Assembly (NCBI GenBank): GCA_942492065.1
Contig: CALODV010000013.1
Span: forward strand, 248,001 to 312,000
Direction: 5' to 3'
From: G963665815 sp942492065
GTDB taxonomy: Bacteria > Cloacimonadota > Cloacimonadia > Cloacimonadales > JAIOQZ01
Length of the DNA stretch: 64,000 bases
Shown one piece after another: positions 17,844 to 26,556 of this stretch; within the stretch, counting starts at the first letter, position 1, and every line of letters begins with the position of its first letter. The position numbers were made by a program, and so were the translations under genes. Under the pieces are notes generated by a model, which saw nothing but the letters and a program-made list of their open reading frames with translations, was not told where the DNA came from and made no database searches.

Positions 17844-20800
17844 ATGAAATCTATCTGGATATTACTATTATTGGCAATTGTGTGTACAAGTTTTGCTCAG
17901 GTTCCATCACTGACTGTTGTAAGCAGCAAAGATGAAAAACCTATGGAGCTGTCATCATTAACAATTGATGTTGAGGTTGTCGGAAACATAGCCACAACTA
18001 CTTACGACATGAACTTTTACAACCCAAACAACCGTATACTTACCGGTGAATTATCCATGCCCATGGCGGAGGGACAGGAAATTTGCCGTTATGCTCTGGA
18101 TGTTAACGGGAAACTCAGAGAAGGCGTTATCGTAGAAAAGATAAAAGCCAGACAGACCTTTGAGAAAGTCGTCAGACGCAAGATTGACCCCGGTATTATA
18201 AACAAAACCAAAGGTAACTTCTTTAAGACCAAGATTTATCCTGTTCCCTCAAAAGGTTATAAACGAGTCGTTCTGGCAATATGCGAAACACTTGATGGAG
18301 ATGATACAAGCTATAAGTATGCTGTCCCTCTGGAAAGCGCAGGAAAAATAAAAGACTTCGACCTCAAGATTAAGGTTGCCGATAAATCTCCGGAGCTGAA
18401 AGGCTTTCTTGCAGGATTGAAAAAAGTAATATGCGGTGAGGATGACGGCTACAAGACAATCAAGTACAAAAAGAAAAACTTCAAGACCAAGAAAGAACTT
18501 GCATTCGATATCCCGAAATATGTTACCAATGATTACGAAGTTTACACCAGTGAATACGAAGGTGAAACCTATTTCTATATCACAATGGAACCACCTGTAT
18601 TCAAATCAGAGACAAAGAGTACTCCACAAATGCTGACAGTTTACTGGGATGTCTCAAACTCCGGTGATAAAAGAGATATTGAAAAGGAAACAGCATTCCT
18701 TTCTGATTATCTGAAAACACTCTCTGGAAATGCAAAAGTTGAGGTTATTACCTTCAGTAATGAGATACATAAAAAGAAAGTCTTTTCAGGTAAGAGTATA
18801 TCAAGTCAGGTAAAGAGTTATCTGGAAGAGCTCAAATATGATGGTGGAACAAACCTGATGAATCTGGATTTTACTGTAAAAGCCGATGAGATTCTGCTTT
18901 TCTCAGACGGAATAAATACACTGGGGAAAGAGAATACAACCCTGGGTGATGTACCGGTATACACTATTTCATCAAGTACTGGCAGTAACTATGGCTACCT
19001 GAAAAAGTTGTCAGGTGAATCGGGTGGAGAATACCTTAACCTGAGAAAACTGTCTGTGGAAGAAGCATTGCAGAGGATTAACACTGTCAGCCAGAGATTT
19101 CTTTCTTTCGAGGAAGTTGACGGCAATGTATACGAGGTTTATCCGAAGAGTATGAGCTCTTATGGTAAAACATTTGAGATTGTTGGGCTGCTCGGCACGG
19201 ATGAAGCGGAACTGGAAATCAGTTTCGGCAGGATTAACGGTAAAAAGATAACCAAAACTGTGGTTATCAATAAAGATGCACAAGCAAAAGTACAAAGAAT
19301 CTGGGCTGTAAAGAAAATACAGTATCTTGAACAGGATTATGAAGAGAACAAGGAAAAACTGCTCAATCTGGCAAGAGAGCACACTATTGTGACCCAAAAC
19401 ACATCTCTGCTTGTACTGGACAGACTACAGGATTACATCAGACACGGAATAGAACCTCCACCTGAATTGCAGACAGAAAGCTTTAAAAGACAGGTTGCGT
19501 GGAAAAACAATCGTAAGAAAACAAAATCTGAGAAGAAGGTGCCGTTTCTGGAGAATTTCAGATTCGTTCAGAAACTATTTAGATGGTATTATCCTAAAGA
19601 GAGAATGGGGGCGATATCTGGAGTAGTAATTAACGAAAATGGTGAAGCTGTACCTTATATCAAAGTTTCTATCAATAAGTATGGCTACAACATAACTTCT
19701 GTAACCACAGATAGTAATGGGGAATACTCGATTTCTGGTTTAGTGCCGTCAGTATATACCATGGTGTTTTCCTCAAGAGAGATTGAAGAAGTTGTAATAG
19801 AGAATGTAAAAATTGATGCAGGAAGCAATATAATTATCAATAGAGATGTGGACTTGATAGATAAAAAGCACGTAAAAGTCGATAGACTAAACAACAAGAC
19901 TGTTAACAAAGAAGTTGATGTCATTGATGCAAAGGGTATAAAAATATCGCGACATGATGTTTCAGGAGACAGTAAAATATCGGGAGTTGTAATTGATAAA
20001 AGAAAAGAGTCTTTGCAAGGTACATTTGTATTAGTTTATCTTGATGATTCCCTGGTAGGAAACACCATGACAAATGAAAACGGAAGATACTCAATTACCG
20101 GGCTAACAGCAGGATCTTATACAATTAAGTTTAATAGAATGGGTTATAAGAAGATTCAGTTCACCAATGTAAAAATCAGGGATAATGAAAGTTTAGAAGT
20201 TAATGCAAAACTTGAGGCTAATCCTATGAAAGTATCGGGGATAACAGCAAGTAATGAAAGACTAGAATCACACAGAGAAAATGAGACATCACTGGAAGAC
20301 AGTAATATAAGCTCCATCGATGAACTCTTAGGGAACAGTCCCGGGACTGTTACAGTTGGTGGAGTATCTCATGCAAGAGGTGGAAGAGCTAATGAAACAA
20401 CCATTATGATTGATGGGGTGCAAGTTTCTGACCCGGTTGAAGGAGGTGCATCACTTTCTGTAAGTGAGGAGGCAGTTCAGAATACAAGAGCAATGTTCTC
20501 TTTTCCGGCAGAATATGGAGATTCTCAGTCCAGTGTTATGAATATTGTCGAAAGAGGAAGAAGCAGGAGTAAGAAAAGTAAGGGTGGCGATAAATCCGGT
20601 ATTAATGTTGCCGGCTGGAGCAGCAATACTGAGTACATCAAGAAAATGCGAAAGGCAGACATTGACGAGTTCTGGGAACTATATTATAAGCAGAAGAAAG
20701 AGGATTTCCGTAATCCTTACTTCTACTTCAATTCAGCTAAAGCACTGGTAGAAAAGCAGAGACCGGAAGATGCATACAGGGTATTTACTAATATGGTTGA

Positions 20801-21494
20801 GATTGATCTGGAGAATCCCGTTTTAATGCGTATTCTGGCTAAGAAGCTTGTAGAAATCGGCAAGTTTGAACCGGCAATCATGCTTTTTGAGGAAGTAAAG
20901 AAGCTTAGACCGGAGGAACCGCAATCATACAGAGATCTGGCACTGGCATATCAGGCAGCCGGTAAGCTCCAGATGGCTCTGGATACATTCAATCACATTA
21001 TGAACAACAAATGGGAGAGGTTCTCTGAAATTAAGCCGATCATCATAAACGAAATGAACAGTATGATATCAGGGCATAAGGATCAACTGGATCTCACTGA
21101 TATAAACACAGACCTGATCCATCCATTTGAATATGACGTGCGGATTGTTCTGGATTGGAGCAGCAACGACAACGATATAGATTTATGGGTTATTGAACCA
21201 AGTGGAGAAAAGTGTTATTATCAAAACAAGAACACTAAATCAGGCGGTAAACTCAGCAAAGACTTTACACGGGGCTATGGTCCGGAAGAATACACTATCA
21301 GAAAGGCCGAGAAAGGCACCTACAGGATTAAAGCCAAGTATTATTCGGAAAGCCGCCAGGAACTGACAGGCTCGGTAATCGTCTACGCTTCAATCTATAC
21401 GAACTATGGTAAGACAGACCAGAAAGTTAAACGTATTGAAGTGAAGCTCAAGAAAAGCAATGATGTTATGTTTATAGGTGAAATAGAGATTTAA
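17844..21494 (+). CDS. Exported VIT-vWA protein with regulatory domains, TonB-plug-like domain, TPR and DUF2135
   Basis: The product has 1216 residues and starts behind GGGAGG. Reading order: signal peptide (1-19, ending TSFAQ); VIT-like domain about 20-145 (MNFYNPNNRILTGELSMPM); vWA domain about 260-420 with a DxSxS metal site (DVSNS) and TNLM; two carboxypeptidase-regulatory-like beta domains at about 588-660 and 710-795 (GAISGVVINENGEA, SKISGVVIDKRKES); a TonB-plug-like segment about 805-900 (TVTVGGVSHARGG, TTIMIDGVQVSDP); tetratricopeptide repeats about 960-1060; and a C-terminal DUF2135/YfaP-like domain from about 1098 (LDWSSNDNDIDLWVIEPSG). VIT-vWA-TPR-DUF2135 proteins are envelope proteins of unknown role. 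The regulatory and plug modules are what normally precedes a TonB receptor barrel, but no barrel follows. Confidence 0.85.
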   Translation: MKSIWILLLLAIVCTSFAQVPSLTVVSSKDEKPMELSSLTIDVEVVGNIATTTYDMNFYNPNNRILTGELSMPMAEGQEICRYALDVNGKLREGVIVEKIKARQTFEKVVRRKIDPGIINKTKGNFFKTKIYPVPSKGYKRVVLAICETLDGDDTSYKYAVPLESAGKIKDFDLKIKVADKSPELKGFLAGLKKVICGEDDGYKTIKYKKKNFKTKKELAFDIPKYVTNDYEVYTSEYEGETYFYITMEPPVFKSETKSTPQMLTVYWDVSNSGDKRDIEKETAFLSDYLKTLSGNAKVEVITFSNEIHKKKVFSGKSISSQVKSYLEELKYDGGTNLMNLDFTVKADEILLFSDGINTLGKENTTLGDVPVYTISSSTGSNYGYLKKLSGESGGEYLNLRKLSVEEALQRINTVSQRFLSFEEVDGNVYEVYPKSMSSYGKTFEIVGLLGTDEAELEISFGRINGKKITKTVVINKDAQAKVQRIWAVKKIQYLEQDYEENKEKLLNLAREHTIVTQNTSLLVLDRLQDYIRHGIEPPPELQTESFKRQVAWKNNRKKTKSEKKVPFLENFRFVQKLFRWYYPKERMGAISGVVINENGEAVPYIKVSINKYGYNITSVTTDSNGEYSISGLVPSVYTMVFSSREIEEVVIENVKIDAGSNIIINRDVDLIDKKHVKVDRLNNKTVNKEVDVIDAKGIKISRHDVSGDSKISGVVIDKRKESLQGTFVLVYLDDSLVGNTMTNENGRYSITGLTAGSYTIKFNRMGYKKIQFTNVKIRDNESLEVNAKLEANPMKVSGITASNERLESHRENETSLEDSNISSIDELLGNSPGTVTVGGVSHARGGRANETTIMIDGVQVSDPVEGGASLSVSEEAVQNTRAMFSFPAEYGDSQSSVMNIVERGRSRSKKSKGGDKSGINVAGWSSNTEYIKKMRKADIDEFWELYYKQKKEDFRNPYFYFNSAKALVEKQRPEDAYRVFTNMVEIDLENPVLMRILAKKLVEIGKFEPAIMLFEEVKKLRPEEPQSYRDLALAYQAAGKLQMALDTFNHIMNNKWERFSEIKPIIINEMNSMISGHKDQLDLTDINTDLIHPFEYDVRIVLDWSSNDNDIDLWVIEPSGEKCYYQNKNTKSGGKLSKDFTRGYGPEEYTIRKAEKGTYRIKAKYYSESRQELTGSVIVYASIYTNYGKTDQKVKRIEVKLKKSNDVMFIGEIEI

Positions 21495-21519
21495 CGTAAC
21501 TCGGAAAATATATCAGGAA

Positions 21520-21554
21520 AGTCTATTCCGGTCGACGATCGGAGTAGGCTTTTT
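21520..21554 (+). terminator. Terminator of the VIT/vWA gene
   Basis: AGTCTATTCCG (21520-21530) pairs with CGGAGTAGGCT (21540-21550) through 11 positions with two G-T pairs, followed by a T run to 21554. Confidence 0.8.
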
Positions 21555-21620
21555 GGGTGGAGATTATAAAATGTGAGTGAGAAATCCCTCCTACCCGGAT
21601 AAATCCTGCGGACTTCGGAG

Positions 21621-21676
21621 GCAAGACTCTCACTTCGTTACGAGCTCTGGGCAAGACTCTCACTTCGTTACGAGCT
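21621..21676. repeat. Two tandem copies of a 30-bp repeat
   Basis: GCAAGACTCTCACTTCGTTA plus CGAGCT occurs at 21621-21646 and again at 21651-21676, a 30-bp period with CTGG between. It lies just before the 178-bp tRNA-linked array and is GC-richer than the surrounding spacer. Confidence 0.85.
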
Positions 21677-21681
21677 TGTAA

Positions 21682-22571
21682 ATGGCACCCCCGGCGCGAT
21701 TAGCTATCTCGAAGTGATACATCACTTCTCACACGCTGTTACTGCGCACCAAAATTACTATGTAATTTCGGATCCTGCTTGTAGTCGACGTTCTCATCGC
21801 GATAGAAAGTTAAAATTTTAATGTAAAATGATTAGTTACTGAACATGCAAAAGTATTGTATGGCACCCCCGGCGCGATTAGCTATCTCGAAGTGATACAT
21901 CACTTCTCACACGCTGTTACTGCGCACCAAAATTACTATGTAATTTCGGATCCTGCTTGTAGTCGACGTTCTCATCGCGATAGAAAGTTAAAATTTTAAT
22001 GTAAAATGATTAGTTACTGAACATGCAAAAGTATTGTATGGCACCCCCGGCGCGATTAGCTATCTCGAAGTGATACATCACTTCTCACACGCTGTTACTG
22101 CGCACCAAAATTACTATGTAATTTCGGATCCTGCTTGTAGTCGACGTTCTCATCGCGATAGAAAGTTAAAATTTTAATGTAAAATGATTAGTTACTGAAC
22201 ATGCAAAAGTATTGTATGGCACCCCCGGCGCGATTAGCTATCTCGAAGTGATACATCACTTCTCACACGCTGTTACTGCGCACCAAAATTACTATGTAAT
22301 TTCGGATCCTGCTTGTAGTCGACGTTCTCATCGCGATAGAAAGTTAAAATTTTAATGTAAAATGATTAGTTACTGAACATGCAAAAGTATTGTATGGCAC
22401 CCCCGGCGCGATTAGCTATCTCGAAGTGATACATCACTTCTCACACGCTGTTACTGCGCACCAAAATTACTATGTAATTTCGGATCCTGCTTGTAGTCGA
22501 CGTTCTCATCGCGATAGAAAGTTAAAATTTTAATGTAAAATGATTAGTTACTGAACATGCAAAAGTATTGT
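21682..22571 (-). repeat. Five identical 178-bp tandem repeats, each carrying the last 19 nt of tRNA-Arg
   Basis: Units begin at 21682, 21860, 22038, 22216 and 22394, and the next period begins at 22572, one base before the tRNA gene's 3' end. By eye the five copies are identical. Each opens (plus strand) with TGGCACCCCCGGCGCGATT, exactly the 19 nt at the tRNA 3' end including encoded CCA, and then leaves the tRNA sequence. Read on the minus strand, the tRNA is followed by a 159-nt spacer and a tRNA 3' end, five times over. Inside each unit are two perfect hairpins, GAAGTGAT-AC-ATCACTTC (21711-21728 in the first unit) and AAATTAC-TAT-GTAATTT (21752-21768). No long open frame runs through the array. 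It would be transcribed with the tRNA. Confidence 0.95.
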
Positions 22572-22572
22572 A

Positions 22573-22649
22573 TGGCACCCCCGGCGCGATTCGAACGCAC
22601 GACCTTTTCCTTAGGAGGGAACTGCTCTATCCAGCTGAGCTACGGGGGC
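22573..22649 (-). tRNA. tRNA-Arg (anticodon CCU)
   Basis: On the minus strand the cloverleaf is complete: acceptor GCCCCCG pairing with CGGGGGU (G1-U72 wobble), D arm GCTCAGCTGGATAGAGC, anticodon stem GTTCC/GGAAA with loop CTCCTAA (anticodon CCU, reading AGG), a short variable loop, T arm GTGCG-TTCGAAT-CGCGC, discriminator G and encoded CCA. Its final 19 nt are copied in each of the five repeats that follow it. Confidence 0.95.
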
Positions 22650-22656
22650 ACTGTTT

Positions 22657-22687
22657 CATATACTCGAAAAACCCGTTTTTATGTCAA
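22657..22687 (-). promoter_or_regulatory. Promoter of tRNA-Arg
   Basis: On the minus strand a perfect TTGACA (22682-22687) and TATATG (22657-22662) are separated by 19 bp and end about 7 bp before the tRNA 5' end. There is no other gene upstream on this strand nearby. Confidence 0.55.
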
Positions 22688-22777
22688 GATTTTATAACAC
22701 CCAATACAGTTTCTCCATACTGAAAGCCATGCGAAAATAGGAAATCTCAAAAAAATATTCGAATATGCTTAAACTTC

Positions 22778-22811
22778 TTGACATTTATCTCTTACAGGTT
22801 TCTTTTATATT
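22778..22811 (+). promoter_or_regulatory. Possible promoter upstream of rnhB
   Basis: TTGACA at 22778-22783 is followed by TATATT at 22806-22811 (or TTTATA at 22804-22809), a spacer of 20-22 bp that is longer than usual. A second TTGACA lies near 22838. Which one is used cannot be told. Confidence 0.3.
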
Positions 22812-22915
22812 ATAGCAACCTTGAATTCACTTGATTTTTGACAAATTTATCGATTTCCGGTTGTATCAAAGGTTCTACGACATTAAATTTAAAAAAAGAT
22901 TATAAAGGAGTATCA

Positions 22916-23527
22916 ATGATATTTCAAAACGAAGCAGAACTGTATCGTACATATCATTACGTTGCGGGTGTTGATGAAGCTGGACGAGGTCCTCTGGCAG
23001 GGCCACTCGTTGTTGCAGCTGTTATCCTTGGAGAAAACAAATTTATCCACGAACTTGATGACTCTAAAAAGCTCACTGAAGCAAAAAGAAACATCCTGTA
23101 CGATACAATAAAAGAAGAAGCTATTGCCTGGGAAGTTTTGGCTGTACCACCTGAAGTAATTGATGAAGTGAACATCCTTCAAGCTACTCTGAACGGTATG
23201 AAAAAAGCTGTGGAAAATCTTGGTGTTAAACCTGATGTTGTTCTTATAGATGGAAATAGAATCCCGGATGATATGCAGATTACTCCAAGAGCTATTGTAC
23301 GAGGAGACAGCACTTATGCTTCTATTGCTGCTGCATCGGTAATGGCTAAGGTTACAAGAGACAGAATCATGATCAAGCTGCATGAAAAACATCCTCAATA
23401 CAATTTTGCCCAGAACAAAGGATATCCTACTCCGGAGCACCTTAGAGCAATTGCAAAGTACGGACTTACAGAGCATCACCGTAAATCATATAAACCCTGT
23501 CAGGAAGTTAGAATAGACTTTGAATAA
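22916..23527 (+). CDS. rnhB: Ribonuclease HII
   Basis: The product has 203 residues from the ATG at 22916, which sits 5 bp after AAGGAG. The open frame reaches back to 22838, but the extra N-terminal residues match nothing in the family and have no ribosome site. Catalytic motifs are clear: GVDEAGRGPLAGP near the N-terminus (Asp and Glu), VVLIDGN, and SIAAASVMAKVTRD (conserved Asp). It removes RNA from RNA-DNA hybrids, including single ribonucleotides, in the cytoplasm. Transcribed alone, with a terminator at 23553. Confidence 0.95.
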   Translation: MIFQNEAELYRTYHYVAGVDEAGRGPLAGPLVVAAVILGENKFIHELDDSKKLTEAKRNILYDTIKEEAIAWEVLAVPPEVIDEVNILQATLNGMKKAVENLGVKPDVVLIDGNRIPDDMQITPRAIVRGDSTYASIAAASVMAKVTRDRIMIKLHEKHPQYNFAQNKGYPTPEHLRAIAKYGLTEHHRKSYKPCQEVRIDFE

Positions 23528-23552
23528 TATTACTGAATTATCGTATATACTT

Positions 23553-23583
23553 TAAGGCTGTGGATTATTCCTCAGCCTTTTTC
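23553..23583 (+). terminator. Terminator of rnhB
   Basis: AAGGCTG (23554-23560) pairs with CAGCCTT (23573-23579), followed by a T-rich tail. Confidence 0.7.
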
Positions 23584-23638
23584 ATTTCACGGAAGATCTT
23601 GTGAGAAACATATATCCCCCACTTGTAAAGGCTTGCAC

Positions 23639-23670
23639 AAAAAAAGAGCTGCCTGATAACAAGCAGCTCT
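23639..23670 (-). terminator. Terminator of the 2-oxoacid:ferredoxin oxidoreductase operon
   Basis: On the minus strand AGAGCTGC pairs with GCAGCTCT around a 10-nt loop, then seven T. It lies 20 bp after the last gene of the operon. Confidence 0.85.
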
Positions 23671-23689
23671 AGCTATATAATCTTAATGA

Positions 23690-24232
23690 TTAGTTGTTCT
23701 TAGCAAATTCATATCCTGAATCAAGAGCTTTAAGGTTAGCTTCAAGCAGTTCAGGTTTCTTTACTTTAAGGAATGATGTGAGATCATCCTTAATTGTCTG
23801 AATACTTACCAGTTCTTTTTTACCGAGAAGAACGCCGATTGAAACAACGTTGAGCACCATAAGTGATCCTGCTTCAATAGCGAAAGTAGACATTGGAGCA
23901 TAAACAACTTCAACATCATCTCTGTTCAGTTTGTTAGGGCACATATCTGAGTTTGCAATAATAAGTCCCCCGGCTTTTACGTCCGGACCGAATTTGTCGA
24001 GAGATGGCTGATTAAGAGCAATAAGGATATCAGGAAAAGATACCAGCGGAGAAGCTACGGGTTTATCGGAGATAACTGTAGCAACGTTGGCTGTACCACC
24101 ACGCATTTCAGGTCCGTAAGATGGAAGCCATGAAACGTTTTTTCCTTCCTGCATTCCTGCTTTCGCCAGGAATTTACCTATTGTGAGAGCACCTTGTCCA
24201 CCAAAACCTGAGCATATCATTTCAGTTTTCAT
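23690..24232 (-). CDS. 2-oxoacid:ferredoxin oxidoreductase, gamma subunit
   Basis: The 180 residues match the gamma domain of pyruvate/2-oxoacid:acceptor oxidoreductases: GFGGQGALTIGKFLAKAGMQEG at the N-terminus, SYGPEMRGGTANV, and MVLNVVSIGVLLGK. It completes the catalytic core with the alpha and beta subunits encoded immediately upstream (1-bp overlap with beta). In the delta-alpha-beta-gamma order it forms a four-subunit enzyme that oxidatively decarboxylates a 2-oxoacid to its acyl-CoA and reduces ferredoxin. Confidence 0.9.
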   Translation of the reverse strand: MKTEMICSGFGGQGALTIGKFLAKAGMQEGKNVSWLPSYGPEMRGGTANVATVISDKPVASPLVSFPDILIALNQPSLDKFGPDVKAGGLIIANSDMCPNKLNRDDVEVVYAPMSTFAIEAGSLMVLNVVSIGVLLGKKELVSIQTIKDDLTSFLKVKKPELLEANLKALDSGYEFAKNN

Positions 24233-24984
24233 TATTCTCCCCCTTCTACGCCTTTATCTCTGTAGTTACCGAGTTTGAATACCGGTAACATGTTTTCTTT
24301 TGCCCATTTAATTGCTTCAACAGCATCTGTTCCCCAGTTAGTAGGACAAGTTGAGATGAATTCTACAAGAGTAAATCCTCTACCTTCCTTATTATACTGA
24401 AGTGCTTTCTTCACAGCTTTTTTAGCTTTCATTACATCCGGAGCTGAAAGAAGTGATACTCTTTCGATGAAGTAAGGAGCTGTTAAAGAATTAATCAGTT
24501 CACTTACAAGCACGGGGTATCCTATATCATCAGCATCTCTACCGTAAGGTGAAGTAGATGTTTTCATGCCCGGAAGAGTAGTTGGAGCCATTTGTCCACC
24601 TGTCATTCCGTAAATAGCATTGTTAACGAAGAATACAGAAATGTTTTCGCCTCTGTTTGCTGCGTGAATGATTTCTGCAGTACCGATAGCTGCAAGGTCA
24701 CCATCTCCCTGATAAGTGAATACATGCATATCAGGTCTTGCTCTTTTCATACCTGTAGCAACAGCAGGAGCTCTACCGTGAGCAGCTTCTGCCATATCAC
24801 AATCAAAGAATTTATAAGCAAATACAGAACATCCGACAGGAGCAACACCCATCATGTTATTCTGCATTCCAAGTTCATCCATACATTCTGCGATTAATCT
24901 ATGTGCGATCCCGTGAGTACATCCCGGGCAGTATGTAAATTGTAAATCTGTTAACGATTTTGGTCTTGTTGCAATAACTTCCAT
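24232..24984 (-). CDS. 2-oxoacid:ferredoxin oxidoreductase, beta subunit (thiamine-diphosphate-binding)
   Basis: The product has 250 residues. The ThDP/metal motif is visible as YQGDGDLAAIG followed by FFVNNAIYGMTGGQ; the N-terminus YCPGCTHGIAHRL is the usual beginning of this subunit family. It lies 8 bp after the alpha gene and overlaps the gamma gene by one base. It carries the thiamine diphosphate where decarboxylation takes place. Relatives act on branched-chain 2-oxoacids (VOR) or 2-oxoglutarate (KOR); the alpha subunit favours VOR. Confidence 0.92.
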   Translation of the reverse strand: MEVIATRPKSLTDLQFTYCPGCTHGIAHRLIAECMDELGMQNNMMGVAPVGCSVFAYKFFDCDMAEAAHGRAPAVATGMKRARPDMHVFTYQGDGDLAAIGTAEIIHAANRGENISVFFVNNAIYGMTGGQMAPTTLPGMKTSTSPYGRDADDIGYPVLVSELINSLTAPYFIERVSLLSAPDVMKAKKAVKKALQYNKEGRGFTLVEFISTCPTNWGTDAVEAIKWAKENMLPVFKLGNYRDKGVEGGE

Positions 24985-24992
24985 TATTCCTC

Positions 24993-26069
24993 CTATAAGT
25001 ACTCTTCGATTTTAGTTTTTACTTCTTCCGGAGTAAATACGATACCGCCGACTTTACCCATAAACTCAACAGGAATCTTCCCGTTTACAGCAAGTTTCAC
25101 ATCTTCAACCATTTGACCAAGGTTAAGTTCGAAAACCACAACCTTTTTGATGTTTTTGTGTAAAGCTTTCTTGATTGCATCGTAAGGATATGGCCAGCAT
25201 GTAATAGGACGGATGAGTCCAACATTCTTGCCTTCTTCCTTAAGCTCATCAATTGCGGATTTTACGATTCTGGAAGCGGTTCCAAATGCAACACAGAGAA
25301 TTTCATTGTCTTCAGCAAGATTGTAATCTTCCCAAAGTTGTTCATTCTCTGTAATTTTTTTATATTTTTTATCAAGTTTAAGAACATGTTGTTCAAGTAC
25401 TAACGGATCAATCTCAAGTGAGTTAACCTCATGATGGTGATGGTTAGGACCATCTTCGTTGGGATACATACACCAGTCAAGATGCTGGTTATTTAATGCT
25501 TCAATTTCCTCATCAGTTTTTGCAGGTTTGAACTCTACAGGTTCCATCATCTGGCCAAGAAGACCATCTGAAAGAATCATTACAGGGTTACGATATTTAT
25601 CAGCAAGATCAAACGCCTGAGCTGCCATGTCAGCAAATTCCTGAACTGAGGCAGGAGCAAGAACGATCATTCTGAAATCACCGTGTCCGCCACCTTTAGT
25701 AGCCTGGAAGTAATCTCCCTGAGCCGGCTGAATATCACCAAGACCAGGTCCGCCACGCTGAACGTTAACAATTACTGCAGGAAGATTAGCACCTGCAATG
25801 TATGAGATACCTTCTGATTTAAGTGAGATACCAGGAGAAGAAGATGATGTCATAACACGTTTTCCACATCCCGATGCACCGTAAACCATATTGATTGCTG
25901 CCACTTCAGATTCTGCCTGAAGGAATGTTCCATCAACTTTCGGCATCATTCTTGACATGTATTCTATTAATTCACTCTGTGGAGTAATAGGATAAGCAAA
26001 ATATAAACGACATCCTGCACGGATTGCTGCTTCTGCTACAGCTTCATTACCTTTCATTAAGACTTTCAT
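24993..26069 (-). CDS. vorB: 2-oxoacid:ferredoxin oxidoreductase, alpha subunit (VorB-type)
   Basis: The product has 358 residues from the ATG at 26069, placed 5 bp after GGAGGG. The frame could begin at 26114, but that would overlap the ferredoxin gene and adds residues foreign to the family. MKVLMKGNEAVAEAAIRAG and YPITPQSELIEYMS are characteristic of the 3-methyl-2-oxobutanoate dehydrogenase alpha chain, as are SSSSPGISLKSEG and QRGGPGLGDIQPAQGDY. Probable role: ferredoxin-linked oxidation of branched-chain 2-oxoacids from amino-acid fermentation; 2-oxoglutarate is an alternative substrate. It is the second gene of the operon. Confidence 0.92.
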   Translation of the reverse strand: MKVLMKGNEAVAEAAIRAGCRLYFAYPITPQSELIEYMSRMMPKVDGTFLQAESEVAAINMVYGASGCGKRVMTSSSSPGISLKSEGISYIAGANLPAVIVNVQRGGPGLGDIQPAQGDYFQATKGGGHGDFRMIVLAPASVQEFADMAAQAFDLADKYRNPVMILSDGLLGQMMEPVEFKPAKTDEEIEALNNQHLDWCMYPNEDGPNHHHHEVNSLEIDPLVLEQHVLKLDKKYKKITENEQLWEDYNLAEDNEILCVAFGTASRIVKSAIDELKEEGKNVGLIRPITCWPYPYDAIKKALHKNIKKVVVFELNLGQMVEDVKLAVNGKIPVEFMGKVGGIVFTPEEVKTKIEEYL

Positions 26070-26080
26070 ATTTCCCTCCA

Positions 26081-26284
26081 TTATTTTTCGATTGTGATTG
26101 CTACGTCCGGGCATACTGTGTAACAGAATTTACAGGCAATACATTTGTCCTGATCTTTGCATTCTGAATAGTGATAACCTTTAGCATTAATGTTTTCTGA
26201 GAATTGAAGGATTTTCTTCGGACAAGCTTCTATACAGAGCCCGCATCCTTTACAATAGTTTGGATCAATAGTAACTCGAGCCAT
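26081..26284 (-). CDS. Ferredoxin-type delta subunit, two [4Fe-4S] clusters
   Basis: The 67 residues contain two CxxCxxCxxxCP motifs: CKGCGLCIEACPKKIL and CIACKFCYTVCPDVAI. First gene of the oxidoreductase operon, 11 bp before alpha, preceded by AAAAGGAGAAAG. It transfers electrons from the catalytic subunits to soluble ferredoxin. A TTGACA on the minus strand near 26345-26350 probably belongs to the operon's promoter. Confidence 0.95.
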   Translation of the reverse strand: MARVTIDPNYCKGCGLCIEACPKKILQFSENINAKGYHYSECKDQDKCIACKFCYTVCPDVAITIEK

Positions 26285-26556
26285 TACTTTCTCCTTTTTA
26301 ATGGATTATTGTTCTAATTTTAATGCAAATACAGGCAGAAAATTGTCAATAGATATTTTTATTTCGATATCACAAACTGTACATGCGTGTATAACGAAAT
26401 TGTATTACAAAAATTTTCTGCATTTAACTTGATTCATAATTGTATAGCTTATAGAGACTTCCAATATGAAAGCTTCACAATATAGTAAAACAGAAATAAA
26501 AAGTGCAAGATAAAGCCAGTAAAAATTAAAACCGTTAAATATTAGTGTACTCCAAA

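Noticed and set aside
21682..22571. CRISPR array
   Set aside because: Whole 178-bp units are identical; there are no unique spacers and no cas genes, and the repeat contains a tRNA 3' end.
22838..22915. N-terminal extension of RNase HII
   Set aside because: The extra residues have no family match, and the start at 22916 has a proper AAGGAG site.
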